From NCBI GenBank assembly GCA_041855385.1, contig JBHAEC010000007.1:1-7816 (forward strand): a stretch of 7,816 nt of DNA, read 5' to 3'. The position numbers were made by a program, and so were the translations under genes. Below are positions 1-6,657 of this stretch, piece by piece (positions within the stretch are counted from its first letter, which is position 1; each line of letters starts with the position of its first letter). Source of the DNA: JBHAEC01 sp041855385. Lineage in GTDB: Bacteria > Bacillota > Negativicutes > Veillonellales > Veillonellaceae. The notes beneath the pieces were generated by a model. That model did no database searches, was not told where the DNA came from, and saw nothing but the letters and a program-made list of their open reading frames with translations.

Positions 1-5
1 AAATT

Positions 6-15
6 ATACCGGTAT
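6..15. repeat. Perfect 10-bp palindrome upstream of the protease-nuclease gene
   Basis: The sequence ATACCGGTAT reads the same on both strands. It sits in a strongly AT-rich stretch ahead of two TATAAT hexamers, so it could be half of an operator or a short protein-binding site. A 10-bp palindrome can also occur by chance, and no second copy was noticed in the window. The functional reading is a guess. Confidence 0.25.
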
Positions 16-51
16 GTTTAATATAAATAGTATAAGCGTAAAATACTTAAA

Positions 52-94
52 TATAATGAATGTTGAGAGAAATGAAGTAAGACAAAATTATAAT
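52..94 (+). promoter_or_regulatory. Candidate promoter region of the protease-nuclease / C1 protease unit
   Basis: Two perfect -10 hexamers (TATAAT) lie at 52-57 and 89-94 in AT-rich DNA. The best -35-like element for the second is TTGAGA at 63-68, but the spacer is 20 nt, longer than the usual 16-18. No good -35 was seen for the first. If the 89-94 box is used, transcription would start near position 101 and give a leader of about 30 nt carrying the strong Shine-Dalgarno of gene 1. The AT-richness makes chance TATAAT matches likely, so this is a candidate only. Confidence 0.4.
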
Positions 95-111
95 GAAATG
101 GTGTTGATCCC

Positions 112-122
112 GGGAGGAGGGG
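112..122 (+). promoter_or_regulatory. Strong Shine-Dalgarno of the protease-nuclease gene
   Basis: The purine run GGGAGGAGGGG contains GGAGG at 116-120, which ends 9 nt before the ATG at 130. It is an unusually strong match to the anti-Shine-Dalgarno sequence and fixes the start at 130. It suggests efficient translation once the transcript is made, which is notable for a gene whose product should be toxic if active. Confidence 0.75.
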
Positions 123-129
123 CAGGATT

Positions 130-1917
130 ATGCTAAAAGGCGATGCAAAGAAAAAGAAAATAGCAAAACAAGAGGAATTGCAAAAACATCCGATACAGGA
201 GACCTTGAAAGAGCAAATAGAAAATGAAGCCTTAAAAAGATATGTGAAAGCGATGGAATCTAAGGAAGGGGAAAAGAAAAGGGCTCCATCCGATTTAATG
301 ATGAAGGCGAGACGGCGCGTTATTCACGAGGGAGATATTGGTGCTTTGGAGCGTATATTGGGGAAAAATGATTTACTCCCCATTTCCTACTTGCAAAAAG
401 GGATGGAGGTTTCCAAGGCGGTGTGCCGGCTGATCATACGAGATCGCTACGGCGCATCTTTGGGATATGGAACGGGTTTTCTCGTCGGTCCTGGAATGTT
501 GTTAACAAATCATCATGTTATTCCAGACAAGGAGACGGCAAAGAATTCGGTAGCCGAGTTTGACTATCAAAGTGATGAAAACTTTTTGCCTTGCCCTGTG
601 TCACACTTTCCCCTATTACCGGATACGTTTTTTGTAAGCCATAGAGACCTTGATTTTGCTCTTGTTGCCGTGGCGAGCTCATCCGTGGCCGGAAAAGGGT
701 TGGACGACTATGGATATATTCCGCTGTTTTCGGAAGGCGGAAAGGTGGTAGAGGGAGAATATGTCTCTATTATTCAGCATCCCAGAGGGGGGCCTAAGGC
801 AGTTACCTTGAGAGAAAATAAGGTGAACCATATTTTGGACCGTTTTATTCACTATATGACAGATACAGAGCCGGGTTCTTCGGGTTCCCCTGTATTTAAT
901 GACCAATGGGTGACTGTGGGGCTTCATCACGCAGGAGTTCCCGATCCCGATAAGAAAGGCAATTGGCTTGCCAATGAAGGCGTTAGAATCAGTGCTATTT
1001 CATCTTTTCTTCGAAGCAGATATCCTGCAATGGATGATAAGAAGAAAGCACTTTTAAATGGAGTTTTTCCTGATATGGGAGAGAAAAAAGACGCTGACTC
1101 CCCGACTACAGAGGATGTGATAAAGGGATATGACAGCACTTTTTTGGGGAAGAAGTATAAAGTAGCACTTCCGAAGCTATCTCCCAAATTGAAAGATGAT
1201 GTTTCAAAGATGAAGAACGGGCGATATGTTTTGGATTATGTTCACTTTTCTATTGTTATGAGCAAATCAAGAGGACTGGCTTATTTTACGGCTGTCAACA
1301 TTGACGGAAATCAGAAGGTTAAGATTCGCCGTACAGAAGAAGATAATTGGAAATTTGATTCGCGAATCAGTGAGGAGTATCAGTACGGAAACGAGGTGTA
1401 TGAGAGAAATGACCTGGATCGCGGACATTTGGTGAAACGAGAGGATCCGAATTGGGGAGAACATGCAAAGCTTGCTAATGAGGACACTTTCTTTTTTACA
1501 AACAGTGCACCTCAGCATAAGGATTTAAACCAAAAAATTTGGTTAGGATTAGAGGATTATATTTTAAAAAATGCACATAATGAAAACCTGAAAATTTCTG
1601 TATTCACCGGTCCTGTATTTAGAGAGTCTGATATGGTATATCGGAAGAAATACAAAATTCCTGCGGATTTTTGGAAAGTCGTGGTCATGGTAAAGAAAGA
1701 CGGCCTTATGTCGGCTACTGCATATTTGCAAACTCAAGAAGATATGCTGAAAAATTTAGAGTTTGTTTACGGACAGTACGAGACGTATCAGGTTCCGATT
1801 TCAAAGATTGAAGAACTTACAGGGCTGGATTTCGGAAAATTGTCTAATTTTGACCCATTGGCGAACATAGAATCGACGGGGTTACTCATAAAGAATAAGC
1901 GAAATATCCGGCTATAG
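130..1917 (+). CDS. Trypsin-like serine protease fused to DRGH-type DNA/RNA non-specific endonuclease
   Basis: This 595-residue protein carries two enzymes in one chain. Residues 1 to about 95 are charged and mostly helical in character (lysine- and glutamate-rich), with no hydrophobic signal peptide. Residues about 96-298 form a trypsin/V8-like protease: LTNHHV gives catalytic His129, DLDFALVAV gives Asp175, and GSSGSPVF gives Ser251. A hydrophilic linker (about 299-335) follows. Residues about 340-570 form a bba-metal nuclease of the Serratia type: DRGH at 430-433 supplies the general base His433. By alignment with the Serratia enzyme, Asn458, Asn467 (Mg ligand) and Glu475 lie at the expected spacings (9 and 8 residues). 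The nuclease family cuts DNA and RNA with little sequence preference and is often secreted, but this protein looks cytoplasmic. I infer that proteolysis could control the nuclease or that both act on the same target in a conflict response. The domain calls are firm; the biological role is not. The gene is followed after 18 nt by a C1 protease gene, probably its partner. Confidence 0.9.
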   Translation: MLKGDAKKKKIAKQEELQKHPIQETLKEQIENEALKRYVKAMESKEGEKKRAPSDLMMKARRRVIHEGDIGALERILGKNDLLPISYLQKGMEVSKAVCRLIIRDRYGASLGYGTGFLVGPGMLLTNHHVIPDKETAKNSVAEFDYQSDENFLPCPVSHFPLLPDTFFVSHRDLDFALVAVASSSVAGKGLDDYGYIPLFSEGGKVVEGEYVSIIQHPRGGPKAVTLRENKVNHILDRFIHYMTDTEPGSSGSPVFNDQWVTVGLHHAGVPDPDKKGNWLANEGVRISAISSFLRSRYPAMDDKKKALLNGVFPDMGEKKDADSPTTEDVIKGYDSTFLGKKYKVALPKLSPKLKDDVSKMKNGRYVLDYVHFSIVMSKSRGLAYFTAVNIDGNQKVKIRRTEEDNWKFDSRISEEYQYGNEVYERNDLDRGHLVKREDPNWGEHAKLANEDTFFFTNSAPQHKDLNQKIWLGLEDYILKNAHNENLKISVFTGPVFRESDMVYRKKYKIPADFWKVVVMVKKDGLMSATAYLQTQEDMLKNLEFVYGQYETYQVPISKIEELTGLDFGKLSNFDPLANIESTGLLIKNKRNIRL

Positions 1918-1935
1918 AAGGGATGGTGAGACATT

Positions 1936-2895
1936 ATGACATTCATGGGAAGCAGTCTTTATGGATCATACAGGAAACGAAGATTTCTGAAAGGACATAA
2001 GGCGGGAGATATGGTAACAACAGGATGGCTTCCGCCTCTTCCGGATATGAGGGATTATTCCGATGATCATCCCAGCATTTCCGCTTTGACAAAGAAGTTA
2101 GGAATTACCAAAGGTGGCAGTAAACTGCCGAAAACGGTTGATTTAAGAGAATGGTGCTCTCCGGTGGAAGATCAGATGGAACTCGGTTCCTGTACGGCTA
2201 ATGCAGCGGCAGGGATGGTGGAATATTTTCAAAGAAGAGCGTATGGTATGCATCTGGAAAGCTCCAGATTATTCATATACAAGGTGACGAGAAAGCTTAT
2301 GTTTGCGGAAGGTGATGCGGGTGGATGGCTACGGTCGGCAATGGGAGCATTGGTATTATTCGGTGTGCCCGACGAAAAATACTTTCCTTATACGCTGGAC
2401 GGTAAGACGGTAAATCCTGATTGGGATAGTGAGCCTGACAGTTTTCTGTATGCTATGGCTAAGAATTATGCAACAATTCAGTACTTTTGTCACGACCCGC
2501 AGGGGAAAAAGACAAGCGAGAAGGAACTGTTAAAAACGATTAAACAATATCTGGCGGCAGGAATTCCTTCCATGTTCGGATTTTATGGGTTTCCTTCTTT
2601 TGAAGCTTCGAATGAGCCGGGAGCTATTCCTTATCCGGGTAAGGACGAAAAAGCGGAGTGGGGGCATGCGGTAATGGCTGTGGGCTACGATGATGACAAA
2701 ATCATTACAAATGTAGAAAGTAGAGAAGAGACTAAGGGTGCGATTCTAATCAGGAATTCTTGGGGGCAAAAGTGGGGAGATAATGGGTATGGCTGGCTGC
2801 CTTACGAATATGTATTAAATGGATTAGCACGAGACTTTTGGTCAATTCTTGCGATGGAATGGGTGGATACCAATCAATTCGGATTGGATAAATAG
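1936..2895 (+). CDS. Papain-like (C1 family) cysteine protease, no signal peptide
   Basis: This 319-residue protein is a C1-family cysteine peptidase. The oxyanion Gln80 and nucleophile Cys86 lie in DQMELGSCTANA, with the Gln-Cys spacing of 6 that papain has (19/25). The catalytic His244 is in WGHAVMAVGYDD, and Asn274 is in IRNSWGQKWGDNGYGW, the typical asparagine block. Before the catalytic core, GWLPPLPDMRDY (30-41) and LPKTVDLREWCSPV (64-77) match the entry into the mature domain in bacterial C1 peptidases. The first 60 or so residues are too short for a classical I29 inhibitory prodomain. No signal peptide or transmembrane segment is evident, so a cytoplasmic location is inferred. The ATG lies 18 nt after the upstream stop, with a modest RBS (GGTGAG at 1925-1930). 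An in-frame ATG at codon 26 has poorer RBS spacing. The gene is probably co-transcribed with the protease-nuclease gene and ends just before a terminator. Its substrate is unknown; the upstream fusion protein is an obvious candidate. Confidence 0.9.
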   Translation: MTFMGSSLYGSYRKRRFLKGHKAGDMVTTGWLPPLPDMRDYSDDHPSISALTKKLGITKGGSKLPKTVDLREWCSPVEDQMELGSCTANAAAGMVEYFQRRAYGMHLESSRLFIYKVTRKLMFAEGDAGGWLRSAMGALVLFGVPDEKYFPYTLDGKTVNPDWDSEPDSFLYAMAKNYATIQYFCHDPQGKKTSEKELLKTIKQYLAAGIPSMFGFYGFPSFEASNEPGAIPYPGKDEKAEWGHAVMAVGYDDDKIITNVESREETKGAILIRNSWGQKWGDNGYGWLPYEYVLNGLARDFWSILAMEWVDTNQFGLDK

Positions 2896-2912
2896 AAAAT
2901 TTATATAACATG

Positions 2913-2946
2913 GGGTGGATTCGGCTTGTAGGAAATCCACCCTTTT
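2913..2946 (+). terminator. Rho-independent terminator ending the protease unit
   Basis: GGGTGGATT (2913-2921) pairs perfectly with AATCCACCC (2934-2942) across a 12-nt loop, and the stem is followed directly by TTTT (2943-2946). The 9-bp GC-containing stem with a short U tract fits an intrinsic terminator, starting 17 nt after the C1 protease stop codon. It separates the protease unit from ruvCAB. The U tract is short, so some read-through is possible. Confidence 0.8.
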
Positions 2947-3008
2947 GCTATTGTAAATGCCACACAGAAACGGAAGATGTGATTTTTGTAGAAAAATAGC
3001 GGTGTTCT

Positions 3009-3017
3009 TGGTATAAT
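3009..3017 (+). promoter_or_regulatory. Extended -10 promoter of the ruvC operon
   Basis: TGGTATAAT is a perfect -10 hexamer (3012-3017) preceded by the TGn extension. Extended -10 promoters can work without a good -35, which fits the lack of a convincing one here; TTGTAG at 2986-2991 would need a 20-nt spacer. The element lies after the terminator of the upstream unit and about 50 nt before the ruvC start, so ruvCAB probably has its own promoter. No LexA-like operator was recognised. Confidence 0.6.
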
Positions 3018-3057
3018 CTACTATATATGGACAAAAATAGGTAGGCATGAGGAAGGT

Positions 3058-3062
3058 AGGAG
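3058..3062 (+). promoter_or_regulatory. RBS that fixes the GTG start of ruvC
   Basis: AGGAG ends 6 nt before GTG at 3069. No ATG nearby would give a better start, and translation from this GTG gives the standard RuvC N-terminus (MRILGIDPGT). Confidence 0.7.
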
Positions 3063-3068
3063 CACAAG

Positions 3069-3569
3069 GTGCGAATATTAGGTATAGACCCGGGAACCGC
3101 CATTTGCGGCTATGGGGTTATAGATGTTGAGGGCAGTCGTTTAAAATCCGTTGCTTATGGAGTGATTCAAACAACGCCGGACAAAACAGATTCACAAAGG
3201 CTTTTGTTGCTACATCGCGGACTGGGGGAGGTAATCGAACAATATAAACCTCAAAAGATGGGAGTAGAAGAACTTTTTTTTAATCGCAATGTCACAACGG
3301 CTATTACGGTGGGGCAAGCGAGAGGTGTCATTTTACTTACAGCCGAGCTTTATGATGTTTCTGTCTATGAATACACTCCCTTACAGGTTAAACAGGCCGT
3401 AGTGGGGTATGGGAAAGCTACAAAAGAGCAGGTTATATACATGACGATGAACTTGCTCAACATAAGAGAAAAGATAAAACCGGATGATGCGGCGGATGCA
3501 CTGGCCGTAGCAATTTGCACAGCTCATAGTTCGCAGGCGGAACGATTACATAGAAAGGTACAATTATGA
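3069..3569 (+). CDS. ruvC: Holliday junction endodeoxyribonuclease RuvC
   Basis: RuvC is a dimeric, Mg-dependent nuclease that cuts Holliday junctions by paired nicks and resolves recombination intermediates in the cytoplasm, working with RuvAB. At 166 residues it has normal family length. The four acidic catalytic residues are all present: Asp7 in GIDPGT, Glu67 in GVEELFF, and Asp140 and Asp143 in the DAADALAVAI block. FFNRNVTTAITVGQARGV (70-87) is the conserved helix region next to the active site. The GTG start is supported by a well-placed AGGAG. The stop codon overlaps the ruvA start by 4 nt (ATGA), so translation is probably coupled. An extended -10 promoter lies upstream. The identification is secure. 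Confidence 0.98.
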   Translation: MRILGIDPGTAICGYGVIDVEGSRLKSVAYGVIQTTPDKTDSQRLLLLHRGLGEVIEQYKPQKMGVEELFFNRNVTTAITVGQARGVILLTAELYDVSVYEYTPLQVKQAVVGYGKATKEQVIYMTMNLLNIREKIKPDDAADALAVAICTAHSSQAERLHRKVQL

Positions 3570-4165
3570 TTGGATATTTACGTGGCATTATTACCCATAT
3601 GCGCATAGACCACTGTTATATTGATGTTAGAGGTGTGGGGTATCGTGTACATGTTTCGGAATCGACAAAACAGCAATTACAAATAGGTGAGGAAGCGCAA
3701 CTTTTCACATATATGAATGTTAGAGAAGATGCGATACAGCTTTATGGATTTTATACAGAAGAAGAATATGACCTGTTTTTACGGCTTATATCCGTATCGG
3801 GGATAGGGCCAAAAGTGGGGATCGGCATTTTATCTTCCATTACTCCCGAATCATTTAAACTGGCCATTGCAGCAGGAGATGTAGTAACATTGACCAAACT
3901 TCCGGGGATAGGAAAGAAATCGGCGGAACGTTTACTTCTGGAGCTTAAGGATAAATTAGGCTCCTTGCCGGCGTCTTCGGGGAAACCTGTGCTTCCGGTG
4001 CATGTTCCTTCTACGGGAATGGAACAGGAGGTACTTGTGGCGTTACAAGGGTTGGGCTATACCTTAGGCGAGGTTGAGCCTGTTGTGCAGGAACTTGCGG
4101 GAGAACATACCACTGTGTCTATGCTGTTACGAGCCGTACTGGCGGAGCTTGGTAAGAGGAGGTAG
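3566..4165 (+). CDS. ruvA: Holliday junction branch-migration protein RuvA
   Basis: RuvA forms a tetramer that binds the Holliday junction and positions the RuvB motors. This 199-residue protein has the expected three parts: an N-terminal OB-fold (about 1-63, starting MIGYLRGII), two helix-hairpin-helix motifs (SVSGIGPKVGIGIL near 76-89 and KLPGIGKKSAERLLLEL near 110-126), and a C-terminal RuvB-contacting domain (about 150-199, EVLVALQGLGY) after a Pro/Ser-rich linker. The ATG overlaps the ruvC stop by 4 nt, and AAAGG just upstream inside ruvC can serve as RBS. The end of the gene carries the ruvB Shine-Dalgarno. No unusual features were seen. Confidence 0.98.
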   Translation: MIGYLRGIITHMRIDHCYIDVRGVGYRVHVSESTKQQLQIGEEAQLFTYMNVREDAIQLYGFYTEEEYDLFLRLISVSGIGPKVGIGILSSITPESFKLAIAAGDVVTLTKLPGIGKKSAERLLLELKDKLGSLPASSGKPVLPVHVPSTGMEQEVLVALQGLGYTLGEVEPVVQELAGEHTTVSMLLRAVLAELGKRR

Positions 4166-4167
4166 CT

Positions 4168-5196
4168 ATGGAAGAGGAAATGCGTATTATCGGACAAGAT
4201 GCTCAGATAGAAGATCAGTGGCAATACAGTCTTCGTCCCCGTTATTTCAAAGAGTATATCGGACAGGAGCAGGCCAAGGACAATTTAGACATTTTTATTA
4301 AGGCAGCCAAGCTGCGCAGTGAGTCTCTTGATCATGTACTCCTTTATGGTCCGCCGGGCCTCGGAAAAACTACATTAGCCGGTATTATTGCCAATGAATT
4401 GGGGGTTAATTTCCGCGTCACATCGGGGCCAGCTATTGAAAGAGCCGGCGATCTGGCTGCTTTACTAACAAATTTAAATGAACGAGATTTGCTGTTTATC
4501 GACGAAATCCATCGGCTTTCACGAAGTGTAGAGGAAGTGCTATACTCTGCCATGGAGGATTTTGCTTTGGATATTGTAATAGGAAAAGGGCCGAGTGCCC
4601 GATCTGTGCGCATTGATTTACCGCCTTTTACCCTTGTAGGGGCAACGACGAGAGCAGGGGCTTTGGCGGCACCTTTGCGCGATAGATTTGGCGTGATTAG
4701 TCGATTGGAATACTACAAAACCGAAGAGTTGGTGCTAATCATTGAAAGAGCGGCAGAAATTTTAAATATTTCCATTGCGCCTCAGGGGGCACATGAAATT
4801 GCCCGCCGTTCTCGCGGAACTCCGCGTATTGCTAATCGTTTATTGAAGAGGGTGCGCGATTTTGCACAAATAAGAGGAAACGGCACAATTACGGCAGAGA
4901 TAGCGGATGAAGCATTGCAGCGATTAGAAGTAGATCGGTGTGGGCTTGATCGCATTGACCGCAGAGTGTTATCTTCCATTATTGAAAAATTTGACGGAGG
5001 TCCCGTTGGTATTGATACGATTGCTGCAGCGGTAAGCGAGGAGCGAGAAACTATAGAAGATGTGTATGAACCTTTTTTAATGCAATTGGGATTTTTGGCG
5101 AGAACGCCGAGAGGTCGTGTAGTAACACGGGCAGCGTATAACCATTTGGGAATCCCCTTCACCATGAAGGGTGAAGAGACGACATTGTTTGAATGA
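4168..5196 (+). CDS. ruvB: Holliday junction ATP-dependent helicase RuvB
   Basis: RuvB is the hexameric AAA+ motor that drives branch migration on RuvA-bound junctions. At 342 residues it has normal length. Visible motifs are Walker A GPPGLGKTT (61-69, Lys67), Walker B LLFIDEIH (Asp112-Glu113), sensor 1 GATTR (158-162), PLRDRFG with the probable arginine finger Arg171, and sensor 2 GTPR (Arg220). A winged-helix DNA-binding domain follows (about 255-335). The ATG is 2 nt after the ruvA stop, with AGGAGG (4157-4162) inside the end of ruvA, so expression is closely coupled. The stop codon overlaps one candidate start of the next gene. Confidence 0.98.
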   Translation: MEEEMRIIGQDAQIEDQWQYSLRPRYFKEYIGQEQAKDNLDIFIKAAKLRSESLDHVLLYGPPGLGKTTLAGIIANELGVNFRVTSGPAIERAGDLAALLTNLNERDLLFIDEIHRLSRSVEEVLYSAMEDFALDIVIGKGPSARSVRIDLPPFTLVGATTRAGALAAPLRDRFGVISRLEYYKTEELVLIIERAAEILNISIAPQGAHEIARRSRGTPRIANRLLKRVRDFAQIRGNGTITAEIADEALQRLEVDRCGLDRIDRRVLSSIIEKFDGGPVGIDTIAAAVSEERETIEDVYEPFLMQLGFLARTPRGRVVTRAAYNHLGIPFTMKGEETTLFE

Positions 5197-5201
5197 AGAG
5201 G
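5196..5201 (+). promoter_or_regulatory. RBS that decides the spoIID start
   Basis: AAGAGG ends 6 nt before ATG at 5208. The earlier in-frame ATG at 5193 overlaps the ruvB stop (ATGA) but has no purine-rich RBS at a workable distance; the nearest GAAGAG is about 15 nt away. The ATG at 5202 abuts the AAGAGG. The RBS therefore favours 5208. Confidence 0.55.
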
Positions 5202-5207
5202 ATGTAT

Positions 5208-6605
5208 ATGACATATAAGAAGCGATGGAACGTGTTCCTTCTTACCGTTGCTTTGGGGTGGACGATTTTCGGAACAGGCCAGGAAATAGCAGCAGAAGCA
5301 GGACAAAAAGCAAATATAAAAGTTAGCCGGACAACAGTCGTGCAGCCGGCAAGTAAGGTAAAAACAGAGGAAAAAGCAAAGACGCCTATCAAGCAGACAG
5401 AAAAACAAAATTCATTAAAGAATAGTAGCGAAAAAAAGGCGCCAGAGCCCACTATTCGCGTGCGATTAATCAGCGCTGCTAAGCAGATTGGCGTATCGGG
5501 AAATACCGAAACGACTATATTAGGTACGGGCGGTAAACAGTGGAAAACGGAAAAAAGCAATGTTAAACTTGCTATAACTGCCAAGGGAAAAGAGATTTAT
5601 ATTAATGGGAAAAAAGTAGGAAGCCAAGCTGTGCTCAAAGGAAAAGAGGCACCTTCATCATCCGTATTTTATGTTAACGGAAAACCTTATAGGGGAAGCT
5701 TGCGTGCCGTGGCAGACGGATCCGGCAGTGTAATGCTTATTAATGAAGTTCCTCTGGAGGCGTATTTGTATGGAGTGGTTCCGGAGGAAGCCCCTCCTTC
5801 CTGGCCGATTGCAGCGCTACAGGCACAGGCTGTGGCAGCGAGAACATATGCTCTTCATAATATGGAAAAGAATAAAAAGAAGACTTATGATGTAGAACCT
5901 ACTATATGGAGCCAAGTGTACAACGGCAAGAACAGTGAGTATCCCTCTACTAATCGTGCTGTAGATATGACGAGGGGGATGGTGCTTACATATGCCGGTA
6001 AACCGATTGATGCCTTGTTCCACTCAAATGGCGGCGGTTATACGGAGTCTTCCGTTCATGTATGGGGAAATCCGGTTCCCTACTTGCAAGGAGTTTCCGA
6101 TGAGAGCAAGCATAGCGACACGTACTCTTGGCTGGTTAAAACATCCCGGGAGGATATAGAAAAGCGGTTGGCAAAGTTGGAAAAAAGTATAGGTACACTG
6201 AAAGAGATTAAACTCAGTGCGTTAAAAAAGAGACCTATGTCTGTATCTGATCGCGGTGTTTCGGGGCGCGTTAAAACGGCGCAATTTGTAGGCAGTAAGG
6301 GTACTGTCAGCGTAAGTGGGGAGGAAATTCAAGGGATGTTTGGCCTTCGCTCCACTCTGTTTGACTTTTATGTAAACTATGAGCCCAAAAAAGATGTGGA
6401 TCAGATCACGGACAGTAAAACATGGCACTCATTCGGAAAAGGCAATCAAATTGTCTATATCAAAGGATATGGATGGGGGCATGGGCTCGGTCTTTCTCAA
6501 TGGGGAGCTGCGGGAATGGCGACAAAAGCAGGTAAAGATGAGCGATTCTACGAGAAAATCCTGCTTCATTATTATCGAGGAGCTAAGCTTGAAAAACTTT
6601 ATTAG
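5208..6605 (+). CDS. spoIID: SpoIID/LytB-family peptidoglycan lytic transglycosylase, exported
   Basis: SpoIID-family enzymes cleave peptidoglycan glycan strands that have been stripped of stem peptides; in spore formers they act in engulfment, and relatives occur in non-sporulating bacteria. Numbered from ATG 5208 (465 residues), a basic start (MTYKKRW) and hydrophobic stretch (about 8-22) look like a signal peptide. A Lys/Glu/Thr-rich low-complexity linker follows (about 35-80). The SpoIID domain starts near 155: VPLEAYLYGVVPEEAP contains the probable catalytic Glu194 (usual form SEMP), then QAQAVAARTYAL, FHSNGGGYTES (271-281) and the C-terminal GYGWGHGLGLSQWGAAGMA (420-438). Starting at 5193 would add five residues and overlap ruvB by 4 nt, but that start lacks an RBS. 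Presence of this gene does not prove sporulation. The family call is firm; whether this is the sporulation SpoIID or a LytB-like paralogue is open. Confidence 0.92.
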   Translation: MTYKKRWNVFLLTVALGWTIFGTGQEIAAEAGQKANIKVSRTTVVQPASKVKTEEKAKTPIKQTEKQNSLKNSSEKKAPEPTIRVRLISAAKQIGVSGNTETTILGTGGKQWKTEKSNVKLAITAKGKEIYINGKKVGSQAVLKGKEAPSSSVFYVNGKPYRGSLRAVADGSGSVMLINEVPLEAYLYGVVPEEAPPSWPIAALQAQAVAARTYALHNMEKNKKKTYDVEPTIWSQVYNGKNSEYPSTNRAVDMTRGMVLTYAGKPIDALFHSNGGGYTESSVHVWGNPVPYLQGVSDESKHSDTYSWLVKTSREDIEKRLAKLEKSIGTLKEIKLSALKKRPMSVSDRGVSGRVKTAQFVGSKGTVSVSGEEIQGMFGLRSTLFDFYVNYEPKKDVDQITDSKTWHSFGKGNQIVYIKGYGWGHGLGLSQWGAAGMATKAGKDERFYEKILLHYYRGAKLEKLY

Positions 6606-6657
6606 TTTTCCCATAGCTTTTGTAAAGTGTATTTTTTCTATTAATACAGGAAATTAA

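Noticed and set aside
2910..2999. Small ORF of 29 codons with a Cys-rich stretch (CYCKCH) between the C1 protease gene and ruvC
   Set aside because: It lies across the terminator hairpin, has no Shine-Dalgarno before its ATG and is best explained as chance.
3012..3068. Search for a LexA/SOS operator ahead of ruvC
   Set aside because: No Gram-positive SOS-box-like palindrome (GAAC-N4-GTTC type) was seen between the -10 and the start codon.
4782..5584. Two long minus-strand ORFs opposite the end of ruvB and the start of spoIID
   Set aside because: Both are opposite strongly supported genes. Their translations are Cys/Phe/Ser-rich without a recognisable domain, typical of antisense shadows.
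6620..6647. Possible promoter before queA (TTGTAA, 16-nt spacer, TAATAC)
   Set aside because: The -10 is weak, and transcription would start at or beyond the RBS, leaving almost no leader. Co-transcription with spoIID is simpler.
6379..6657. Plus-strand ORF overlapping the end of spoIID and ending just before queA
   Set aside because: It is out of frame with the conserved GWGHGLGLSQWGA motif of spoIID, and its translation resembles no family.
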